From an uncultured Comamonas sp. (GTDB taxonomy: Bacteria; Pseudomonadota; Gammaproteobacteria; Burkholderiales; Burkholderiaceae_C), in NCBI GenBank assembly GCA_947306475.1, contig CAMZGS010000003.1, forward strand, positions 62,001-126,000: DNA of 64,000 nt, given 5' to 3'. The first letter of the stretch is position 1; each line of letters begins with the position of its first letter. Below are positions 1-8,065 of this stretch, one piece after another. The position numbers and the translations under genes were made by a program. Below the pieces are notes generated by a model. That model did no database searches. It was given only the letters and a program-made list of their open reading frames with translations, and was not told the DNA's origin.

Positions 1-330
1 GCGCGGCGGGGGCTCCTGCCACACCTGATCCAACTGGACAAATTGCGGCGCTTGTGCAGGCTGGTTGACGGCGCTGATGCCGCTATCTCCGTTGGTGACC
101 AGTCCGTGTTCTTCTTTGATTGCGTCATGCACGCGATCTTGCCAGGCTTGGCGCGCTCACACCTCAAATTAAAAAGCTGACTTCCAGTAGCTGTCCGAAC
201 GGAGCGACGCAAGCGTGAAGGTTCCTTTTTGTCGCGCACAAAAAGGAACTCGGCCGTCGGGCCGAGACCCGACTGCCACACCTCGATCAGGCAAGACGCA
301 TGAAGACGCCCAAAGCGGCAAGCGACCGCC
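1..330. other. Gene-poor left edge with possible partial reading frame
   Basis: No complete gene is visible here. On the minus strand, positions about 1-155 stay open in one frame and encode a soluble-looking peptide (it contains KEEHGLVTNGDSG) that would run off the left edge. A stop codon lies just before it and only a GTG could start it, so it may be the start of a gene or a gene fragment. The plus strand is also open in frame 1 up to the TGA at 178-180. Neither can be assigned. From 221 the region holds two tandem hairpins, followed by the end of the permease gene. Confidence 0.3.
221..266. repeat. Tandem perfect hairpins, terminator-like dispersed element
   Basis: There are two adjacent perfect inverted repeats. 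The first has a 12-bp stem (GTTCCTTTTTGT at 221-232, loop CGCGC, ACAAAAAGGAAC at 238-249). The second has a 7-bp stem (CTCGGCC at 249-255, loop GTCG, GGCCGAG at 260-266). The element sits just downstream of the leftward permease operon and could end its transcription. Its double-hairpin form resembles dispersed intergenic elements of Comamonadaceae, but no second copy was seen in this window. Confidence 0.6.
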
Positions 331-1029
331 TCACCCCTGCCCCTGCATCCTCCCCACCCCACTGCGTCGCTCCACCGCCCAGGCCAGCAGATTCAGCGCC
401 GAGCACAGCAGCCAATACACCGCCCCGACAAAAAGAAACACCTCAGCCGGGTTGACCATCAGCCGCGCATTGACCTGCGTGGCCAGAAAAGACAGCTCAC
501 CCACACCGACGATGTAGGCCAGCGAGCTGTCCTTGATCAGCGAGACCCACTGGTTCACAAAGGAGGGCAGCATGACTTGCAGCGCCTGCGGCAGGATCAG
601 AAAACGCAGCGCCTGCCAGCGCGTCATGCCCAGCGCCGCCCCGGCCTGCCACTGCCCGCTGGGAATGGCCCGGATACCCGCCGCCACGCCGTGCGCCAGA
701 TAGGCGCCGCTGATGAGCGAGAGCGCACAGACCACGGAAAACAGTCCCGGCACATCCACGCCAAACAACAGCGGCAGCAGGAAGTAGGTCCAGAAGATCA
801 GCATCAGCACCGGAATGGCGCGCAGAAAGCCCAGCACGGCGGTGAGTGCATGCAGCATCGGGCCACGGCCCATGACCAGGGCAATGCCAAACACCACACC
901 GAAGATGGCCGAGAGCACGCCCGAGGTGCCGCACAGCAGCAGCGTAAGCAAGGCGCCGCCCGGCGGACCTTCAGGGAAGGTGCCCCACAGCAGGTACTGC
1001 CAGTCGTCGGCCAGTGCAGCAAAGTTCAT
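331..1029 (-). CDS. Polar amino-acid ABC transporter permease (GltK-like)
   Basis: This is an inner-membrane permease of a polar amino-acid ABC importer (HisM/GltK type), 232 aa. It has hydrophobic segments throughout and the family EAA-type loop (ALGMTRWQALRFLILPQA), which contacts the ATPase. The start MNFAALADD was chosen because it overlaps the stop of the upstream permease gene in an ATGA arrangement at 1026-1029; an upstream extension in the same frame is not protein-like. It is the last gene of a leftward set of binding protein, permease and permease. No ATPase gene follows before the window edge. Substrate cannot be read from sequence; glutamate/aspartate or another amino acid, possibly sulfur-containing, is plausible. 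Confidence 0.85.
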   Translation of the reverse strand: MNFAALADDWQYLLWGTFPEGPPGGALLTLLLCGTSGVLSAIFGVVFGIALVMGRGPMLHALTAVLGFLRAIPVLMLIFWTYFLLPLLFGVDVPGLFSVVCALSLISGAYLAHGVAAGIRAIPSGQWQAGAALGMTRWQALRFLILPQALQVMLPSFVNQWVSLIKDSSLAYIVGVGELSFLATQVNARLMVNPAEVFLFVGAVYWLLCSALNLLAWAVERRSGVGRMQGQG

Positions 1030-1766
1030 GCGGGCCTCCCGGGTTGTACGGCTTGCAGGCGGTGACCCAGCCACTGCAGCAGCACGATCAGCACGATGTA
1101 CAGCAACGTGGCAATGGCGTAGGCCTGAAAGGACTGGAAGGTCTCTGCCTCGACCTGGCGCGTGCGATAGGACAGTTCCATCAGGCCAATGGCCATGCCC
1201 AGCGAGGTGTTCTTGACAATGTTCATGTACTGCCCGAACAGAGGTGAGATCACGTTGCGCAGCGCCTGCGGCAGGACGATGTGGCGCAGCGCCTGCCACT
1301 GCGTCATGCCCAGCGACCGCGCGGCCTGCCACTGCCCGGAGGGAATGCTGCGCAGGCCGGCGCGGATTTCCTCGCCCACGTAGGCGGTGGAATACAGCAC
1401 CAGCCCGGTGATGGCGGCGATGACTTCAAAGGTCGGCACAAAGCGCAGCAGGGAATCTTCCGTCAGCGAATGGTGCTGGTTGAGCGCCTGCATCCAGTGC
1501 TCGGGCAGCAGGCTGGGCACGGCGAAGTACCAGAAGAACAGTTGCACCAGCAGCGGTGTATTGCGAAAGACCGACAGGTACAGCGCTGCCACACTGCGCA
1601 CCAGCCAGTGCCCGTTGCTGCGCGCCAGCGCAAACGGCAGGCCCAGCAACGAGGCCAGCACGATCACGCATACCGAGCTGCCGATGGTCACGTACCAGCC
1701 ACTGAGCAGCCAGTCCCAGTATTTGCCTGCCAGCAGGCCGGCAGGCAGGTTCCAGTCCATGGACAT
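1026..1766 (-). CDS. Polar amino-acid ABC transporter permease (GltJ-like)
   Basis: This is the second inner-membrane permease of the same importer, 246 aa, with the family loop SLGMTQWQALRHIVLPQA near residue 160-180. The chosen start, MSMDWN, has a GGAAG ribosome site five bases upstream; an in-frame ATG ten codons earlier lies inside the terminator hairpin. The stop overlaps the start of the GltK-like gene by four bases, implying translational coupling and a heterodimeric permease. An intergenic hairpin separates it from the binding-protein gene, so it is probably expressed at a lower level. Confidence 0.85.
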   Translation of the reverse strand: MSMDWNLPAGLLAGKYWDWLLSGWYVTIGSSVCVIVLASLLGLPFALARSNGHWLVRSVAALYLSVFRNTPLLVQLFFWYFAVPSLLPEHWMQALNQHHSLTEDSLLRFVPTFEVIAAITGLVLYSTAYVGEEIRAGLRSIPSGQWQAARSLGMTQWQALRHIVLPQALRNVISPLFGQYMNIVKNTSLGMAIGLMELSYRTRQVEAETFQSFQAYAIATLLYIVLIVLLQWLGHRLQAVQPGRPA

Positions 1767-1780
1767 GTTTGCTTCCACAA

Positions 1781-1813
1781 AAAAAGACACCTGCACGCAA
1801 GAAGGTGCAGGTG
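1781..1813 (-). terminator. Intra-operon terminator/attenuator hairpin
   Basis: On the minus strand a perfect 9-bp stem (CACCTGCAC / GTGCAGGTG, at 1805-1813 and 1788-1796) is followed by a run of about seven T. It lies between the binding-protein gene and the permease genes. This is a classical way to give the periplasmic binding protein more transcript than the membrane parts. Confidence 0.75.
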
Positions 1814-1847
1814 CAAAAGGCCTACTTCCAGGGAGACGCCTGGATCG

Positions 1848-2672
1848 TCAGGTCGGGTCGCCAATCTTGAAGTTGCGCGGCAGCGGCGTGGCGCTGTTGG
1901 GGCCGAACCAGGTGTCGTAGATCCTGGCGGCCTTGCCCTGGGCTTCCAGGTCCTTGAGCGCCTGATTGACGAAGTCGGTCAGTGCGGTTTCCCCCTTGGG
2001 AATACCCGCGCCCATGTAGTCGCTGGAGATCGAGAAGGACGACAGCTCCCACTTGTCGCGCTCCTTGGCGTCCTTGATCTGGGCCAGCAGACCGGCCAGC
2101 TTGGGGCCGTCCTGCGAGATGGCCTGCACGTTGCCATTGCGCAGCGCAGTGAAGGCAAATGGCGTGTCGTCATAGGCCACCAGCGTGGCCTGTGGGTACT
2201 GCTGGCGCAGCTGGATTTCGTTGGTGGTGCCCTTGTCCACACCGATGCGCAGGCTGCTCAGTTGCTCGGGCGCAGTGAGCTTGCCCTTGGGCGCAATGAA
2301 CTGCGTGCCGGAGGCAAAGTACGGCGTGCTGAAGTTCACCTGCTTGGCGCGCTCTTCGGTGATGGTGAAGTTGGCAAACACCAGATCGACCTTGTTGGAT
2401 TGCAGCAGCGGCACGCGGTTGGCGGGGTTGGTGGGCACCAGCTGCAGCTTCACGCCCAGGCGGTCGGCAATTTCCCTGGCGTAATCGACATCCAGACCGA
2501 CGATCTGGCGGGTCTTGGGATCGGTAAAGCCAAAGGGCGGGTTGGCATCAAAGACGGCGATGCGCACCACGCCGGCGCTCTTGATGTCCTGCAGGCGGTC
2601 GGCCCAGGCGGAGGTACCGGCCAGCAGGGCGGCACCAGCGGCAATGGCGGTGATCCACGATTTGATTTGCAT
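1848..2672 (-). CDS. Periplasmic amino-acid-binding protein (GltI/FliY-like, SBP family 3)
   Basis: This is the periplasmic solute receptor of the ABC importer, 274 aa. The start MQIKSWITAIAAGAALLAG gives a signal peptide with a likely cleavage after AWA, and AAGGA lies upstream. The mature part shows the family-3 pattern: an early VRIAVFDANPPFGF segment, GLDVDYAREIADRLG, then ANFTITEERAKQVNFSTPYF. It is the first gene of a leftward operon with two permeases. The upstream region carries AAATTCTCAT, also found before two sulfur-island genes, so a sulfur amino acid such as cystine is a possible ligand. That assignment is inference. Confidence 0.85.
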   Translation of the reverse strand: MQIKSWITAIAAGAALLAGTSAWADRLQDIKSAGVVRIAVFDANPPFGFTDPKTRQIVGLDVDYAREIADRLGVKLQLVPTNPANRVPLLQSNKVDLVFANFTITEERAKQVNFSTPYFASGTQFIAPKGKLTAPEQLSSLRIGVDKGTTNEIQLRQQYPQATLVAYDDTPFAFTALRNGNVQAISQDGPKLAGLLAQIKDAKERDKWELSSFSISSDYMGAGIPKGETALTDFVNQALKDLEAQGKAARIYDTWFGPNSATPLPRNFKIGDPT

Positions 2673-2761
2673 GTTCTGTGTCCTTCGGTCAATCAACGAT
2701 ACGTTGTGCTCCGAGGGCGCAGACCCAATGCCTGCGTCCCGGGCGATGCAGGCATTATGGG

Positions 2762-2771
2762 AAATTCTCAT
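2762..2771. promoter_or_regulatory. AAATTCTCAT motif upstream of the amino-acid importer
   Basis: The 10-mer AAATTCTCAT lies about 90 bp before the start of the binding-protein gene, in the AT-rich promoter region 2673-2860. The same 10-mer occurs at similar distance before the genes starting at 20661 (minus) and 37157 (plus). It may be an operator or part of an A/T-rich CysB-type site. Confidence 0.35.
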
Positions 2772-2860
2772 TAAAACCAGAACCAATAAAAAATAGTTTT
2801 CTTATTTCAATTAATCATTTCGAAGTGCTGTCGGTTCAGCCCGGCCCGGGCGCAACGCCC

Positions 2861-5626
2861 TCACGGCGTGGTTGCCGAAAACGTCTCTGTCCATGCCTCG
2901 AACTGCGCCGCCGGCAGAGGGCGGCTGAACAGATAGCCCTGCCAGGTATGGCAGCCGTGGCTTTGCAGGAAGTCGCGCTGGGCCGGGGTTTCCACGCCTT
3001 CGGCGATGACGCTCAGGCCCAGGCTGGTGCCCAGGGCGACAATGGTGCGGGCGATGGCGGCATCGTTGGCGTCGGTGAGCACGTCACGCACAAAGCTCTG
3101 ATCGATCTTGAGCTGGTTCAACGGCAGGCGCTTGAGGTAGGACAACGAGGAATAGCCGGTACCAAAGTCGTCCAGCGCAAAGGTCACGCCATGGCGCTTG
3201 AGCTCGAGCATCTTGTCGATGGTGTCTTCCACGTCCTGGAGCAGCAGGCTTTCGGTCAGCTCCAGTTCCAGCTTGCGCGGATCTGCGCCGGTGCGCTTCA
3301 GGGCTTCGAGCACCTGCTGCACAAAGTCGTGCTGGTGGAACTGGCGCGGGCTGACGTTGATGGCGATGCTCAGGTGCGCCAGATGCGGCACCCTGGCCCA
3401 GGCGGCCAGTTGCTCGCAGGCGGTGTGCAGCACCCAGTTGCCCAGCGCCACGATGAGGCCGCAGGCCTCGGCCAGGGGGATGAATTCGGCGGGCGAGACC
3501 ATGCCGCGCTCGGGGTGGTTCCAGCGCAGCAGTGCCTCGCAGCCGACAACCTGGCCGCAGTGCACCTGGGGCTGGTAGTACAGCTCGAAGTGCTGCTGCG
3601 CCAGCCCTTGGCGCATGGCGGCTTCCAGCTGCACGCGCGCCTGGATGGTGGATTGCAGGTTGGGGGAGTAGAAATGCAGGGTGTCGCGTCCGGCAGTCTT
3701 GGCCTGGTACATGGCCAGATCGGCGCGCTTGAGCAGCTCGTCGGCATCTTCCTGCAGGCCATGAAACAGCGTGATGCCGATGCTGGCAGTGCAGTGGTAG
3801 GGGCGCTGGTGCAGCACAAAGGGCGCGCGAAAGGCTTCCAGCACGCGTCGCCCGAAGGCTTCGGCCCGGGCCACGGCCTGGCCGGGCAGCGACGCCAGCC
3901 GCTCCAGCAGCACCACAAATTCATCGTCACCATGGCGGGCCATGACGTAACGCTCCTGCGTGCAGCTGTAAAGGCGCTCGGCCACCTGGCGCAGCAGGGT
4001 GTCGCCGCACTCGTGGCCCAGGGTCTCATTGACGGTCTTGAAGTGGTCAATGTCCAGCATCAGCACCGCGCCGTAGTCACCGTGGCGCGTGCTGGCCTGC
4101 AGGGCCTGTTCCAGGCTCTTGAGCAGCAGGCGCCGGTTGGGCAGCTGGGTGAGTGCATCGTAGAACTCCAGGTAGTTGATTTTTTCCTCGGCGGCCTTGT
4201 AGGGCGTGAGGTCCTGAATGACACACAGCTGGCGCTCGCCCAGCAAGCTGCCGGAGATTTGCAGGCAGCGCTCTTTCCCGTCGGCGTGGGTGATGGTGTA
4301 TTCCAGCGGTTTGATCAGCCCGCTGCCCTGGCGGGCCTGCTCCAGCGCTGCGGCCCACTGGAGCCGCATGTGCTTGCGGTACGCCGGGTCGGGGCAGGCC
4401 TTGCGCCACCAGGTGGCGGCATCGGGCACGGCCTGCTCGTCGTAGCCGGTGATCTGCACGAAGCTGCGGTTGCGGTAGCTGATGGTGCCGTCCTCGCGCA
4501 CCAGGTTCACCCCCACGGGCAGGTGGTCCAGAATGCTGCGCTGCTGTGCTTCGGTGCGGGCCAGTGCAGCCTGCATCTGGCGGCGCTGGGCCCACCACAG
4601 CAGCGCCGCCAGCAGGCCGGAGAGCAGGACGCCGCTGCCGGCCAGTGCCCAGGGCAGCAGGCGCTCGGTCTCGGACAGCAGGGGGCGCGTGGGCACAAAG
4701 CGCAGGCGCCAGCGCCGATCGTGAACCTGCAGGGCGCGTACCTGGGCGGCGGCATGGCCTTGCTGCTCTGCCAGCGCAAAGTTGTCCGATGCGCCCAGCA
4801 GCAGGGGCTTTGTGTGCTCCGGGCTGCGGGCACTGCCCACATCCTCCAGGGTGACGGCAATCCCGCGCAGAAAGCCCTGCTGCTCCACACTGGCCAGCAT
4901 GGCCCGCACATCCACCGCCGCCGACACCCCGCCCAGCAGGGTGTCGGGTTGCGCCGTCTGCGCTGTCGCCCCAGCGGCCCGAAAGACCGGCAGCCGCAAA
5001 GTGAAGGCATGTACCGGCTGCTGCTCCTGCCGCAGCCGAAATGGTGGCGACACAGCCGGCATGCCGCTGTCGCGGGCCGAGAGCATGGACGCCAGATTGT
5101 TGGGCTGGGTGGCCAGATCCAGCCCCCAGATGTACGTGCTGGCATCCATGGGCCACAGGTACTCGATCAGGAAGTATTCGTCACGCCCAGGCTCGGGCAG
5201 CGCAGGCGCCGTGCGCCCAAGGCGTTCGGCCTGTACCCGCATGCGCGCGGCGTAGGCGTCCAGCTCCTGGGGCAGCACGCGGCGCACAAAGGTGACGTTG
5301 CGGATCTCCGGGTAGCTTTGCCGCAGGTTGTGGGTCATGGCCACCTGCTGAAACTGCGCAAAGTCCAGCTCCGGGTCGATCAGGAACAGGTCGCGCAGGC
5401 CGGCCACGGCTTCGGTGTAGGCCACGATGCGCTGGGCCAGGGCATCGGTGGAGGAGCGGATTTCCTGGGCGAAGCGCACCTCGGCCAGGGCAGCGTCTGC
5501 GGCGCACTGGCGCTGGACCAGAACGCCGGTCAGCGCCAGCCCGACCAGCAGCACCATGCCACTGAGCCAGGCCACGCCCCTCTCCTGCCAGAAGGATGCA
5601 GCGTGCCTTGTTGTGTCGCCCGTCAT
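2861..5626 (-). CDS. Membrane CHASE-PAS-GGDEF-EAL cyclic-di-GMP protein
   Basis: This 921-aa protein probably senses a periplasmic ligand and turns over cyclic di-GMP. In order it has a transmembrane helix (about 20-38), a periplasmic CHASE-type domain (about 75-310), a second helix (about 323-346), a PAS domain (about 360-480), GGDEF (about 485-655) and EAL (about 675-915). The EAL site looks complete (CEALLRWNHPERG, DDFGTGYSSLSYLK). The GGDEF signature reads GDDEF, so the second glycine is replaced; cyclase activity may be lost, leaving phosphodiesterase as the likely output. The start has a GGAGG site upstream. It appears to stand alone. Confidence 0.9.
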   Translation of the reverse strand: MTGDTTRHAASFWQERGVAWLSGMVLLVGLALTGVLVQRQCAADAALAEVRFAQEIRSSTDALAQRIVAYTEAVAGLRDLFLIDPELDFAQFQQVAMTHNLRQSYPEIRNVTFVRRVLPQELDAYAARMRVQAERLGRTAPALPEPGRDEYFLIEYLWPMDASTYIWGLDLATQPNNLASMLSARDSGMPAVSPPFRLRQEQQPVHAFTLRLPVFRAAGATAQTAQPDTLLGGVSAAVDVRAMLASVEQQGFLRGIAVTLEDVGSARSPEHTKPLLLGASDNFALAEQQGHAAAQVRALQVHDRRWRLRFVPTRPLLSETERLLPWALAGSGVLLSGLLAALLWWAQRRQMQAALARTEAQQRSILDHLPVGVNLVREDGTISYRNRSFVQITGYDEQAVPDAATWWRKACPDPAYRKHMRLQWAAALEQARQGSGLIKPLEYTITHADGKERCLQISGSLLGERQLCVIQDLTPYKAAEEKINYLEFYDALTQLPNRRLLLKSLEQALQASTRHGDYGAVLMLDIDHFKTVNETLGHECGDTLLRQVAERLYSCTQERYVMARHGDDEFVVLLERLASLPGQAVARAEAFGRRVLEAFRAPFVLHQRPYHCTASIGITLFHGLQEDADELLKRADLAMYQAKTAGRDTLHFYSPNLQSTIQARVQLEAAMRQGLAQQHFELYYQPQVHCGQVVGCEALLRWNHPERGMVSPAEFIPLAEACGLIVALGNWVLHTACEQLAAWARVPHLAHLSIAINVSPRQFHQHDFVQQVLEALKRTGADPRKLELELTESLLLQDVEDTIDKMLELKRHGVTFALDDFGTGYSSLSYLKRLPLNQLKIDQSFVRDVLTDANDAAIARTIVALGTSLGLSVIAEGVETPAQRDFLQSHGCHTWQGYLFSRPLPAAQFEAWTETFSATTP

Positions 5627-5693
5627 GGCGAGCCTCCCTTTCCTGCGCTTGTGTTCGGTCGGGAAGGCTACACTGTGTTACATAACGCCGCTA

Positions 5694-6332
5694 TCAGGTA
5701 TTGCCCACAAAAGGATTGGTCATGCGTTCCTGACCAAAACTGCTTTCAGGACCATGGCCGGGGATGAACGCCGTATCGTTGCCCATGGGCCAGAGCCGCT
5801 GGGTGATGCTGTCGATAAGCTGCTGGTGGTTGCCCCGCGGGAAGTCGGTGCGCCCGATGCTGCCGGCAAACAGCACATCCCCCACAAAGCAGCGCTGGAT
5901 TTGCGGCGCGTGAAAGACCACGTGCCCTGGTGTATGCCCCGGCGTATGGCGCACATGCACCACTTCCTGGCCCACCTGCACGGTGTCACCATCCTGCAAC
6001 CAGCGCGTGGGCACAAACTTGCCCGCCGGCGGAAAGCCGAAATGGATGCTCTGCTGGGGCAGGCCGTCGATCCAGAACTGATCATCCGGATGCGGGCCGA
6101 TGATGGGCAGCTGCAGGCGTTCGCTCAGCTCGGCAGCGCCACCGGCATGGTCGATGTGCGCGTGGGTGATCCAGATGGCGCTCAGGCGCAGGCCCTGCTG
6201 CTGGACGTAGGCCACGATGGTGTCCAGATCGCCACCGGGGTCGATGACCACGGCTTCCTGCGTCTGGTCGCACCAGAGCACAGAGCAGTTTTGTTGAAAG
6301 GCCGTTACGGGAATGGTGTGGTAACGCAGCAT
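5694..6332 (-). CDS. Metallo-beta-lactamase-fold hydrolase (GloB/YcbL-like)
   Basis: This is a 212-aa cytosolic zinc hydrolase of the glyoxalase II family. It shows the metal motif THAHIDHAGG, the second His motif HTPGHTPGH, GDVLFAGSIGRTDFP and the closing GHGP. It lacks the long C-terminal substrate domain of classical glyoxalase II, as in the short YcbL-type enzymes, so S-lactoylglutathione or another thioester is a plausible substrate. The start MLRYHTIP was preferred over an upstream extension of poor composition. It lies 67 bp upstream of the CHASE protein gene on the same strand and may be co-transcribed with it. Confidence 0.85.
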   Translation of the reverse strand: MLRYHTIPVTAFQQNCSVLWCDQTQEAVVIDPGGDLDTIVAYVQQQGLRLSAIWITHAHIDHAGGAAELSERLQLPIIGPHPDDQFWIDGLPQQSIHFGFPPAGKFVPTRWLQDGDTVQVGQEVVHVRHTPGHTPGHVVFHAPQIQRCFVGDVLFAGSIGRTDFPRGNHQQLIDSITQRLWPMGNDTAFIPGHGPESSFGQERMTNPFVGNT

Positions 6333-6436
6333 GGCGGGGTCTTTCTCGGTTTCCTGGTTTTGGGGCAAACAACGACAGGCCCGGAAGTTACCAACAAAAT
6401 GCCCCCGGCGCCGCTTCGGCCGCCGCAGAAACGACC

Positions 6437-6457
6437 AAGCCCGCACATGGCGGGCTT
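6437..6457 (-). terminator. Hairpin downstream of azurin gene
   Basis: A perfect 8-bp stem (AAGCCCGC / GCGGGCTT, loop ACATG) lies 32 bp after the azurin stop and is followed on the minus strand by a T-rich stretch. It is the likely azurin terminator. Confidence 0.6.
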
Positions 6458-6488
6458 GCAGGGGCTCGGGGCAGGACTGCCGCCCGGC

Positions 6489-6944
6489 TTACTTCAGGGT
6501 GATGGTGCCCTTCATGATCGAGAAGTGACCAGGGAAGGAGCAGAAGAAGCTGTAGGGCGTGCCGTCCTTGAGCTTGGAGACGTCCAGGTCCACCGAGGTG
6601 CTTTCGCCGCCACCGATCAGCTTGGTGTGGGCCAGCACGCGTGCATCGCCTGCGGGCACGTAGTCAGCAGCGATACCTGCCTTGGGGCTTTCAGCAGCGA
6701 TGCCGGCCATGTCCGAAGTGGCGCTGATCACGATGTTGTGGCCCATCGAGGCCTTGGGCATCTTGCCCACATGCTTCAGGTTGAAGGTGAATTGCTTGCA
6801 CGACTTGGGCACGTCCACGTTCTTGACGTTGAACTGCATCATGTCGTTGGACTCGATGGTGACGGCGCAGTTGTCGGCAGCCATGGCAGGAGCAGCCAGG
6901 ATGGTAGCTGCCACAGCAGCCAGAGAGAGCAGGGTTTTCTTCAT
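6489..6944 (-). CDS. azu: Azurin
   Basis: Azurin is a periplasmic type-1 blue copper protein that shuttles electrons, classically in respiration or denitrification. The gene encodes 151 aa with a clear signal peptide ([22 protein letters not shown], cleaved after AMA). The copper ligands are visible: His in SMGHN, then Cys, His and Met in [14 protein letters not shown]. The CxxxT pairing of Cys residues (DNCAVT and KSCKQF) fits the conserved disulfide. An FNR/ANR-type box at 7085-7098 lies about 140 bp upstream, in keeping with oxygen-dependent control known for azurin in pseudomonads. The gene is monocistronic, with a hairpin after the stop. Confidence 0.97.
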   Translation of the reverse strand: MKKTLLSLAAVAATILAAPAMAADNCAVTIESNDMMQFNVKNVDVPKSCKQFTFNLKHVGKMPKASMGHNIVISATSDMAGIAAESPKAGIAADYVPAGDARVLAHTKLIGGGESTSVDLDVSKLKDGTPYSFFCSFPGHFSIMKGTITLK

Positions 6945-7062
6945 CTGAGTTCCTTGGAAGTCAAAAAGCGCACTGCGGGCGTCCGGCGGGGCCGCGTCGC
7001 CCGTACGACACGCGCATCATTTTCACCCCACACAGAAACGTGCCTGCAGGGCGACGAGCAAA

Positions 7063-7086
7063 AAAGACACTCCGTGTAGTGTCTTT
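7063..7086. promoter_or_regulatory. AAAGACAC-N8-GTGTCTTT inverted repeat
   Basis: A perfect 8-bp inverted repeat (7063-7070 and 7079-7086) overlaps the left edge of the FNR-type box in the azurin promoter region. It could be a repressor site or a hairpin; no regulator can be named. Confidence 0.45.
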
Positions 7087-7098
7087 GACTCATATCAA
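7085..7098 (-). promoter_or_regulatory. FNR/ANR/DNR-type box upstream of azurin
   Basis: TTGACTCATATCAA on the plus strand (TTGATATGAGTCAA on the coding strand of azurin) matches the FNR-family consensus TTGAT-N4-ATCAA with one change. A centre at about 7091 would place an activated start near 7050, giving a leader of about 105 nt. Confidence 0.6.
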
Positions 7099-7245
7099 TA
7101 TGCCTGGAACCGCCCCCGACAATCCCCTGCTGCAGATGGCGGGCGAATAATCCCTTATCCTCGCAGCGCCGCGCCCCCGGCGTGCCCTGTCTCGGGTGCT
7201 CATGCCGGGGCGCTTTCCTTTCTTTCCCATTGCCAAAGACTTCCC

Positions 7246-7764
7246 GTGCCGCCTGTCAGTCCCGAACATCAGCCCCCGCCATTTACCGAACGCCAGCTGC
7301 GTGATGCCCTGGGTCAGTTCGCGACAGGGGTGACCGTTGTCACCACCCTGGATGCCCAGGGTCAGCCTGCGGGCATGACCGTCAGCTCGTTCAGCTCGGT
7401 ATCGCTTGCACCTCCGCTGGTGCTGTGGAATCTGGGGCGCGCTTCGTCGCTGCGCCCGGTGTTCGAGCGCTGCCAGCACTACGCCATCCATGTGCTGGCC
7501 CAGGACCAGCTGGATCTGGCGCTGTGCTTTTCCTCCAGGATGGCCAACCGTTTCGAGCACGTGGCCTGGCAGCCCAACGCCCAGGGCGTGCCGCTGCTGG
7601 AGGGTGCTGCGGCGGTGTTCGAATGTGCGCTGCGCAACCGCTACGACGGCGGTGATCACCTGATCATGGTGGGGCAGGTGCTGCAATGCCGCCACCAGCG
7701 CGTCGCCCCGTTGCTGTACCACGGCGGACAGCTGGGTCGCAGTCTGGCAGAGCCGGGCACCTGA
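7246..7764 (+). CDS. Flavin reductase-like, FMN-binding split-barrel protein
   Basis: This 172-aa protein belongs to the short-chain NAD(P)H:FMN reductase family (HpaC/NtaB/DIM6 type). The family core is visible in QFATGVTVVTTLDAQGQPAGMTVSSFSSVSLAPPLV (residues about 25-60) and the C-terminal GGDHLIMVGQVL. Such proteins supply reduced FMN to two-component monooxygenases. The start codon is GTG at 7246. It stands alone between azurin (divergent) and minE (convergent), 14 kb from the flavin monooxygenases of the sulfur island; a functional link is possible but not shown by position. Confidence 0.85.
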   Translation: MPPVSPEHQPPPFTERQLRDALGQFATGVTVVTTLDAQGQPAGMTVSSFSSVSLAPPLVLWNLGRASSLRPVFERCQHYAIHVLAQDQLDLALCFSSRMANRFEHVAWQPNAQGVPLLEGAAAVFECALRNRYDGGDHLIMVGQVLQCRHQRVAPLLYHGGQLGRSLAEPGT

Positions 7765-7795
7765 AAACGCACCCGGCGCCAGCGCCAACCAACAA

Positions 7796-8059
7796 CTAGC
7801 GCGGGCTGTCGGGCAGCTCCACCTTCACTTCCAGCACTTCCAGGTTGTCCTGGCGCTCGAAGTTGACCTTGATGTCGTCCAGATTGATGTCCACGTACTT
7901 GGACACTACTGCCATCAGCTCCTTTTGCAGGGCCGGCAGATAGTCGGGCTGGGCGCGTGAGCCGCCCACGCTCTCGCGAGCCAGGATGATCTGCAGGCGC
8001 TCCTTGGCCACATTGGCGGAAGACTTCTTCTCGCCCAACAGCATGGAAAGAATGGACAT
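7796..8059 (-). CDS. minE: Cell division topological specificity factor MinE
   Basis: MinE (87 aa) drives pole-to-pole oscillation of MinD by stimulating its ATPase and so confines the MinC division inhibitor to the poles. The N-terminal membrane/MinD-binding region ([17 protein letters not shown]) and the C-terminal dimerisation domain are both present at usual length. It follows minD by six bases in the conserved minC-minD-minE operon. Confidence 0.98.
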   Translation of the reverse strand: MSILSMLLGEKKSSANVAKERLQIILARESVGGSRAQPDYLPALQKELMAVVSKYVDINLDDIKVNFERQDNLEVLEVKVELPDSPR

Positions 8060-8065
8060 GCTGAC

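Noticed and set aside
2678-5767. Very long open frame (about 1,000 codons) on the plus strand
   Set aside because: It is antisense to the CHASE-GGDEF-EAL gene, rich in Gln/His/Gly/Ala from GC-rich reverse codons, and has no domain. The same applies to long antisense frames at 12865-14514, 29516-31708, 49066-51696, 54640-56565 and 58908-60803.
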